Part shown: positions 58,161 through 64,000 of the stretch, one piece after another
Layout: each line of letters begins with the position of its first letter
Numbering within the stretch: position 1 is the stretch's first letter
DNA from: Lamellibrachia columna
Lineage: Eukaryota > Annelida > Polychaeta > Sabellida > Siboglinidae
Direction of reading: 5' to 3'
Assembly: GCA_963662155.1 (NCBI GenBank)
Contig: OY759263.1
Location: 33,156,106 to 33,220,105 of the forward strand
Length of the DNA stretch: 64,000 nucleotides
Program-made: the position numbers and the translations under genes
Notes under the pieces: model-generated
What the model saw: the letters and a program-made list of their open reading frames with translations, nothing else
Told to the model about the DNA's origin: nothing
Databases searched by the model: none

Positions 58161-59070
58161 ATACTAATTTAGTAACATGTGAGGGCATGTACTGTCGTCT
58201 GTGTGGTGAACGTCTAGATTGAAAGGGCTGCCTTTACTGTGTGTCAGACGTGCCAAGTTCGGAAGGCCGGCAGCCACAATCGAGACACAGCTCAACAAAC
58301 ACACTATTAACCACACTGGTTAAACTCGTTATTTTAATACACACAAGAAATGGTAATTATATACGATTTAAATAAGTTATATATAGGTACATAAATAGGT
58401 GCATAAAAATTAAGGTAATGGATCAAAAACATAGAAGTGAAATAGCAGTGAAAATAGCTAGATGCTCCACTTTTCAATTACATAGACACACACAGCATAT
58501 ACTTCTAATACACAAGAAATGAGAATTATATACAATAGAAATAGTTAATAATATATACAAAATGCATTGCCAAAAAATCATAAATCATGTAAAAAATATT
58601 AAGAACGATGCAAGATCCATAACAATTAAGGTAATGGACAAAAACACAGCAGTGAAAGCAATAAAATGCTCCACATTTCAATTACGTAAACACGCACATT
58701 CTATGCTGAAATGTTCAAATGATAAAAAAATATAAAACTTATACAACAATAATTACAAACAAGCTAGACATGCATGCAGCAATGTAGAAAACAAGCATCA
58801 ATCAGCATGATACATCATATTGATAAAACGGCACTTAATAAAGTACAGATTACAGAATAATACTGTTAAAGGCAGTACTGATAAATAAAATAAAAATACC
58901 ATGCCAGAAATATTCAAAGCTAGACACAATTCTGACTGAGATTGATAAATATAAATGTAAAAACTACCTGGAATGTGCAAATGACATAAATAAAAAACAC
59001 TAATGTATAAATACACAAAATACAAACAACATGTAGATACACCTGTACAACAAAATGCTCTAAATAAAAT
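58161..59070. other. Non-coding, equivalent to 6352-7261
   Basis: No gene motif. Confidence 0.4.
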
Positions 59071-59418
59071 TCACACTCGCTCCTGTGTCGAGCTAGTGCA
59101 CAAGTCGTTGTATGACGTGCACGCGGCATGCGCCAACCGCAGTGTGCGCTCACGGGGAGCGAACTCGGTACAGATAGTGTCCTCGTTCAACTTGCACTTC
59201 AGCAGTGCTGACAGAGTCGAATTCCCCAAGTGCAAACGCTGCTCGGTGAAGATATTCTTCACCATGCTGAAGGTCCTCTTTGGAGCAGCGTTCGAGTTGG
59301 GGATCGTCAGCAGCGCCTTCGCCAGCGCAACGAGACGAATAAACATGGGTGTGCCCGTGGTCCAAACACACAGCCGCTCGTCGTCGGGTATCAGCTGGAA
59401 GTCGGTAAATTCCTCCAA
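59071..59418 (-). pseudogene. hAT transposase C-terminal region (second arm)
   Basis: Protein identical to that at 7262-7609. Because both copies are equally intact, the relic was present before the duplication. Confidence 0.78.
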
Positions 59419-59804
59419 CAGCTGGTCCCGAAAACTGGTCCCGGAAACTAGCGATCAATGATTAAAATGTGTAGATAAAAATAACTCAAGCGAAAGATAT
59501 ATGGCATAGATCACGAGCGTGCGTAGCTGCGATATCCGAATCGAGGCTGAGATTCAGATTCAAACGGGTTTACTCGAGATTTTTCGCTCACCAGTGCCGA
59601 TTTTACCAATAAAATGAAAAAGATTCCCCAAAATCGCAAAAACCGGTAGAAATGTTCAACCGACCGGTAGACGAAAACCGGCAGTCTACAGGGAAAACCG
59701 ATAGACTTGGCATGTCTGCTGTGTATGTATGACAAGAAAGTGAGTCGAGTTTTGACTTCGTTACACAACACTGTTTCATGGTGAGACTGTGTTCTCCCCT
59801 CGTT

Positions 59805-60056
<252 letters not shown>

Positions 60057-60058
<2 letters not shown>

Positions 60059-61134
60059 CGGTACATACTTAGCAAAACGCGTTACTACATAGATAAAACT
60101 TATTCGACCTACGGTACGGTTTTGCTATTTTAGTGTTATTCTGAACCCAGATGTTTTTCATATATCAGAATGAGTGCCAAGATTAACGCACAGGCTCCGT
60201 GCCTGGGAATCCCAGAAGCTACATAGAAAGACAGGACCCATAGTAGAAGAGGTCCTACATTGGTTGCTACGTTGGTTGCTACGTTTCAACGCTAGCAATA
60301 GCAGAACCGGAGCAGCAATATAACTGTTTAATGAAGTTGTAGAAAGTAAAGAAAGCTTCACTGGCAAATTCACAGACGGCATGGTCGAGTTCACAGACGG
60401 CATGGTCGAGTTCACAGACGGCATGGTCGAGTTCCACATGCTCTGTCACCGCGTCATCGCCCAATATCTAAACGTTCGTACCTTGAAGCAGTCCTCGGCG
60501 GGGAAGACGTAGGCAACTGTCCAAATGGACTACGCAAAAAATTGGACGTGCAACTACCTGGACGAAATAGCCGTTGTGTACTACAACTAATGCCAGGTAA
60601 CAATCCACCGAATGGCAGTATACTCCAAGTAGGACGGCAAGCTTTCTGCTTTCATCAAAGCACTTGAGAAATAATTTAAGGCAATCCTTCCATACTGTCT
60701 ACCTTGCACATTGTAACATAGTCCTCGAAGTTGCAATACAAGAATCGCACAACGTGTGTCCTTGTGACCAAATTTCTGGCACTGTTTTTGGCCTTTGATG
60801 TTCGTGGACCTGGTTGGAGGCTGGCCACTGGAGATGTCCATGCGACAATAAAGGAGAAGGCGGACAGGATAATAACCGACAGCCGTGAGGCGTGTTTTTT
60901 TTAGCAGGTAGATTGAGCACCATGGGCGGATGTGAACCAATGCGATGCTCGGATTTCATCACGTGATGCATACATTATGGAGAATAGTTACACGTGGTGT
61001 GGTACGGCAGCTTGCGCCGACACGTGCATGTGTTAACTAACAAGTTTTATGGAAAAGACAGCGTTTGTTTGGCGTTGTTGGGGCAATAAATGACAAACAT
61101 CAGATGCACGATTCGCGCATGGTATGTAAACACG
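60057..61134. other. Non-coding, equivalent to 8191-9263
   Basis: Includes the three-unit 21-bp minisatellite at about 60371-60434. No gene recognised. Confidence 0.45.
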
Positions 61135-61138
61135 TGTG

Positions 61139-61174
<36 letters not shown>

Positions 61175-61192
61175 TTCGTGCGTGCGTGCGTG
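61135..61192 (+). repeat. (GTGC)n microsatellite (second arm, shorter)
   Basis: About two units fewer than at 9264-9333. Confidence 0.95.
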
Positions 61193-61524
61193 ATAATTAT
61201 TTGTTTAATAAAATAAATAACCGTAGTGACAATTTTCGTATCGTTGTTTTTTATTAATAAACTTTGCCACTAAGGGTCACAATGTTATGATGCATGAATT
61301 AAAGCATAAACAATGACGGCAATATTTCGCTGCAACTGCCGTAACTTCGGCGAAGAATACAATAGAGTAACGAGACGTTTCTCGGTTAAATAAACAATAT
61401 GTCCGTGTCAGCCACATAATTGCATCATCAATAATTCCCCTACTGACGGGTTTTGCTATTATTACTCAGCGAATATCCGATTCCCAATAAACTAACTAGC
61501 AGAGAAGTCATAATACGAGAATAT

Positions 61525-61751
61525 TTATTCCGTAAATTGGGTTGAGGTGACGGTTGGCGCTCCCGACTGTTTCACGCAGTAGACGAACATGACGCCGGTC
61601 TTGTCGGAGGTGTACTTGAGCACTACTGTCCTTTCTTCCCGAGTCCACGCGCCTTGCTCGGCCATCTGCTGCATGAACGGCTCGAGTCGGTCAACGTACT
61701 CGGCGACATCGGTGAAGAATTCCTCCCGCATGGCGATACACACGCAGCCTC
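61525..61751 (-). CDS. Orphan METTL27-like terminal exon (second arm)
   Basis: Same acceptor, same 75 codons and same stop as at 9666-9892, without any amino-acid change. Conservation of this exon while other sequence drifts is compatible with, but does not prove, function. Confidence 0.58.
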
Positions 61752-61772
61752 CTGCAAGACGATATAAATGAA

Positions 61773-62084
61773 TTAGAGAACGTTCAGAAGAGAGCGTTGA
61801 AACTCAATAAAACACATATCGTATCAGTTCCTTTCGAACAGAAACGACTTCAGGCGGACCTCTGCGAGATATATAAATATCCCACTGGCCTAAACAGGAA
61901 ATGTTTTAACAATGTTGCAACAACCTGAGGGGCCATTAAAACAGAGGAAGTACTCTCATACAGATATTCGTTAACTCTTCTTCACAAATTGTGTCAGCAA
62001 TTGTTGGAACAAACTTCCTGAAGAAGTGTCAGCACCTACTGTGAATACCACCAAGAAGAAATTGAGGTACCTAACCACTGAAAG
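61773..62084 (+). pseudogene. LINE RT C-terminal tail (second arm)
   Basis: Copy of 9914-10225. Confidence 0.7.
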
Positions 62085-63386
62085 ATACTATACAACCAGA
62101 TATACCAAGTAAGTATCCGAGTTAACGTAACGGCTTCGTCAGAGATATAGAAATATATCGACATCTGAGTGTTTGAACGGACCCAACTGTTTATTGCCCA
62201 TCCCTAGCAGAAATTATGCATGTTCAAAACGAACAGTTGCGGTGTGGCAGATAAATATATAGTCTGGACAACATCATTGTTGTTTACGACTTGTTACGTC
62301 ATTGCAACAGGCAATTGAGCACCGTAACAAAACAAAGGTTAATGTGTTTCTATACACATTTCCAATACAGACACTATCCACTTGAGTATGACATTCCGGG
62401 TACCGACTATTGCATCAGTCGGAAATCAATGACAGAATACAAAACGAATGAAGAAAAACATGATAAAGAAAAGGAGCAAGAACTGGCGGTGAACTGCAAC
62501 AAGATGGATGGAACAGGGTAGCAAATGTAATATGCTAATTATTTGCAGTTATGATCAGAACTTCGTTCCTTTAACAAACAATGTTGAAAGCTTTGCTGAC
62601 ATCTTTGTTGAACAACTGAACAACCATTAGCACAAAGAAGATAAGTTAGTGCATTCACCTTGTTCCACAGGATATACCCCGGATATGCACCAACTCTGCA
62701 TTCACCTTGTTCCACAGGATATACCCCGGATATGCACCAACTCTGCTCACACTGCTAAGTTAAGGAAGAAGTCCTTAACGTTATAAAATTACCGTTTTAT
62801 GTATGACCAGTTAGGTACGTTAACTGCCGTCTGTTTCCATAGCTGACAATGTACAATGAGTGGTGCACTCCTGGAACCCTTCTAACCTAAATCCGTAAGA
62901 TCGCAAACGAAACAGTAGCGAAATCTACTTTCACTGGTTTGCTGCGCATAGTCAAAAGTAGCCTCGATTAAAATGTATCCGCGAGCTGGCGCCACGCTAT
63001 GTCGCTTTCTCAGCCGCCTTGTGCCTAGCCTCGATTATCCAATTCCATTGTGACGGAACCCGGTGCATATCCAGATTATGGGTGCATACATAATTTGGGT
63101 ACCATCCGGGAATTTGAATAATGCAAGAATAAACTTTTGTTAGTGTATACGATGCATCCGAATTAACTATAAACTGTTATTATATTAACACAACTGTCAC
63201 ACTGAAAAGTTAAATCATCCAAAATAATTGTATAATGTAGAATCTCGATAACGACGCTGATTGGCTGCTGGCGCTCCGCGGTACCGCCTACACAAAATGG
63301 AGTCAGTCAAACCGTGTATATGTTGCAAGCAGCACTGCCTATTGCGACGGAAACCGGAAGTTCGTCCAGACATATCCGGTTATCAT
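62085..63386. other. Non-coding, equivalent to 10226-11481
   Basis: Contains the arm-specific 47-bp duplication and several substitutions near 62990-63110. No gene recognised. Confidence 0.45.
62651..62744 (+). repeat. 47-bp tandem duplication specific to the second arm
   Basis: GCATTCACCTTGTTCCACAG and the following 27 bases occur twice in a row (62651-62697, 62698-62744). The first arm has one unit (10792-10838). The two units are identical, so the event followed the large duplication. Confidence 0.95.
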
Positions 63387-63466
63387 CAGGTATCAGTAAC
63401 ATTGTATCATGTTACAAGGTTGTCAGTAACATTGTATCATGTTACAATATTATCAGTAACATTGTC
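63387..63466 (+). repeat. 31-bp tandem repeat (second arm)
   Basis: Copy of 11482-11561. Confidence 0.85.
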
Positions 63467-64000
63467 AAGCATATGCAAAGCATACAAACAATTATAAACT
63501 TGACTTATATTGAAACAATTCACACAATAAAGTAGGAATTAATAATTTATTTAACACTGTGTTCTTTTCTCCAACACTTACTAATCATAAAATCAGATAT
63601 GTGTGCAGCAATACCAACGCACTGGGAAATATAACTGATATTGATTTTGTGGGAGGATCTTTTTGTGAAGGGACTTGGTCCGAGTGTACCACTATTGTAC
63701 CACACGTTGTGAATCCGACACTGGCGATGCCACCTAACGGTAACAGTCAAAACACAGACCAGGGCACGTATTCCTGCAGACATTCTTTCGTACGTAAGAA
63801 GATATGGCGGATAAATTTCTTTGCCACGAAGTTTCATAAGTTCGTATTCTCGAAAGACTTGCGAATTTCCGCTGCTACGAAAATTGCAACTAATATACGG
63901 AATTCTTGCGAATTTTTTTCCGAGGTTTTTTCCTTCCTTAGGCTTCGTTATATTGTCCAATTTGTATGCATTATCTGTAACCAATAAGGTGCGTGTGTGA
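63467..64000. other. Unassigned, equivalent to 11562-12095
   Basis: The opposite-strand open frames (145 and 142 codons) persist here with single changes. No domain recognised. Confidence 0.35.

Overview
This is eukaryotic, probably marine-invertebrate, nuclear DNA. It has long intergenic stretches, very long (AT)n, (AC)n and (GTGC)n microsatellites, many minisatellites, decayed LINE and hAT elements, and short coding exons bounded by GT/AG sites. Several degenerate GT10 fucosyltransferase copies, ZMYM1-like/hAT debris and CR1/RTE-type LINEs would suit a lophotrochozoan such as a mollusc. That placement is an inference and I cannot name the species.

The dominant architecture is a direct duplication. 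Bases 1-12095 reappear, in the same orientation and about 99% identical, at 51892-64000 (period about 51.9 kb). Both copies run off the window, so this is either part of a tandem segmental duplication of at least 12 kb (perhaps the whole 51.9-kb unit) or an unpurged haplotype in the assembly. Each copy holds one intact gene (a 436-aa type II membrane SGNH/GDSL-fold protein), a tyrosine-recombinase fragment, a hAT transposase C-terminus, an orphan terminal exon resembling METTL27 methyltransferase, a LINE tail, two members of a dispersed repeat and a hairpin-flanked (AT)n.

The unique interior (12.1-51.9 kb) runs as follows. 12.1-16.4 kb: LINE remnant, 32-bp minisatellite, possible SINE, GT-rich microsatellite. 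16.4-17.4 kb: fucosyltransferase locus (-) with one frameshift. 17.56-20.56 kb: a 3.0-kb element with long terminal inverted repeats and two short conserved reading frames, which I cannot assign to a known superfamily. 20.7-27.7 kb: simple repeats and three minisatellite fields (23-, 20- and 22-bp units). 27.9-28.8 kb: second fucosyltransferase relic (-). 29.4-38.9 kb: three copies of a composite mobile repeat (one inverted, one rearranged) with LINE fragments and a small TIR element. 38.9-39.35 kb: third fucosyltransferase relic (+). 39.4-42.3 kb: a nearly full-length RTE-type retrotransposon with an uninterrupted 957-codon ORF. 42.4-48.2 kb: microsatellites, a GA-rich minisatellite and three LINE fragments. 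48.3-51.7 kb: a LINE with a once-interrupted ORF1, a PHD-like finger and an RT, ending just before the second arm of the duplication.

Only the SGNH-type gene pair and the RTE ORF look intact. The rest is pseudogene, orphan exon or repeat. There is no operon-like organisation, no CRISPR and no convincing tRNA or rRNA gene. Every assignment rests on reading motifs by eye; no database search was run.
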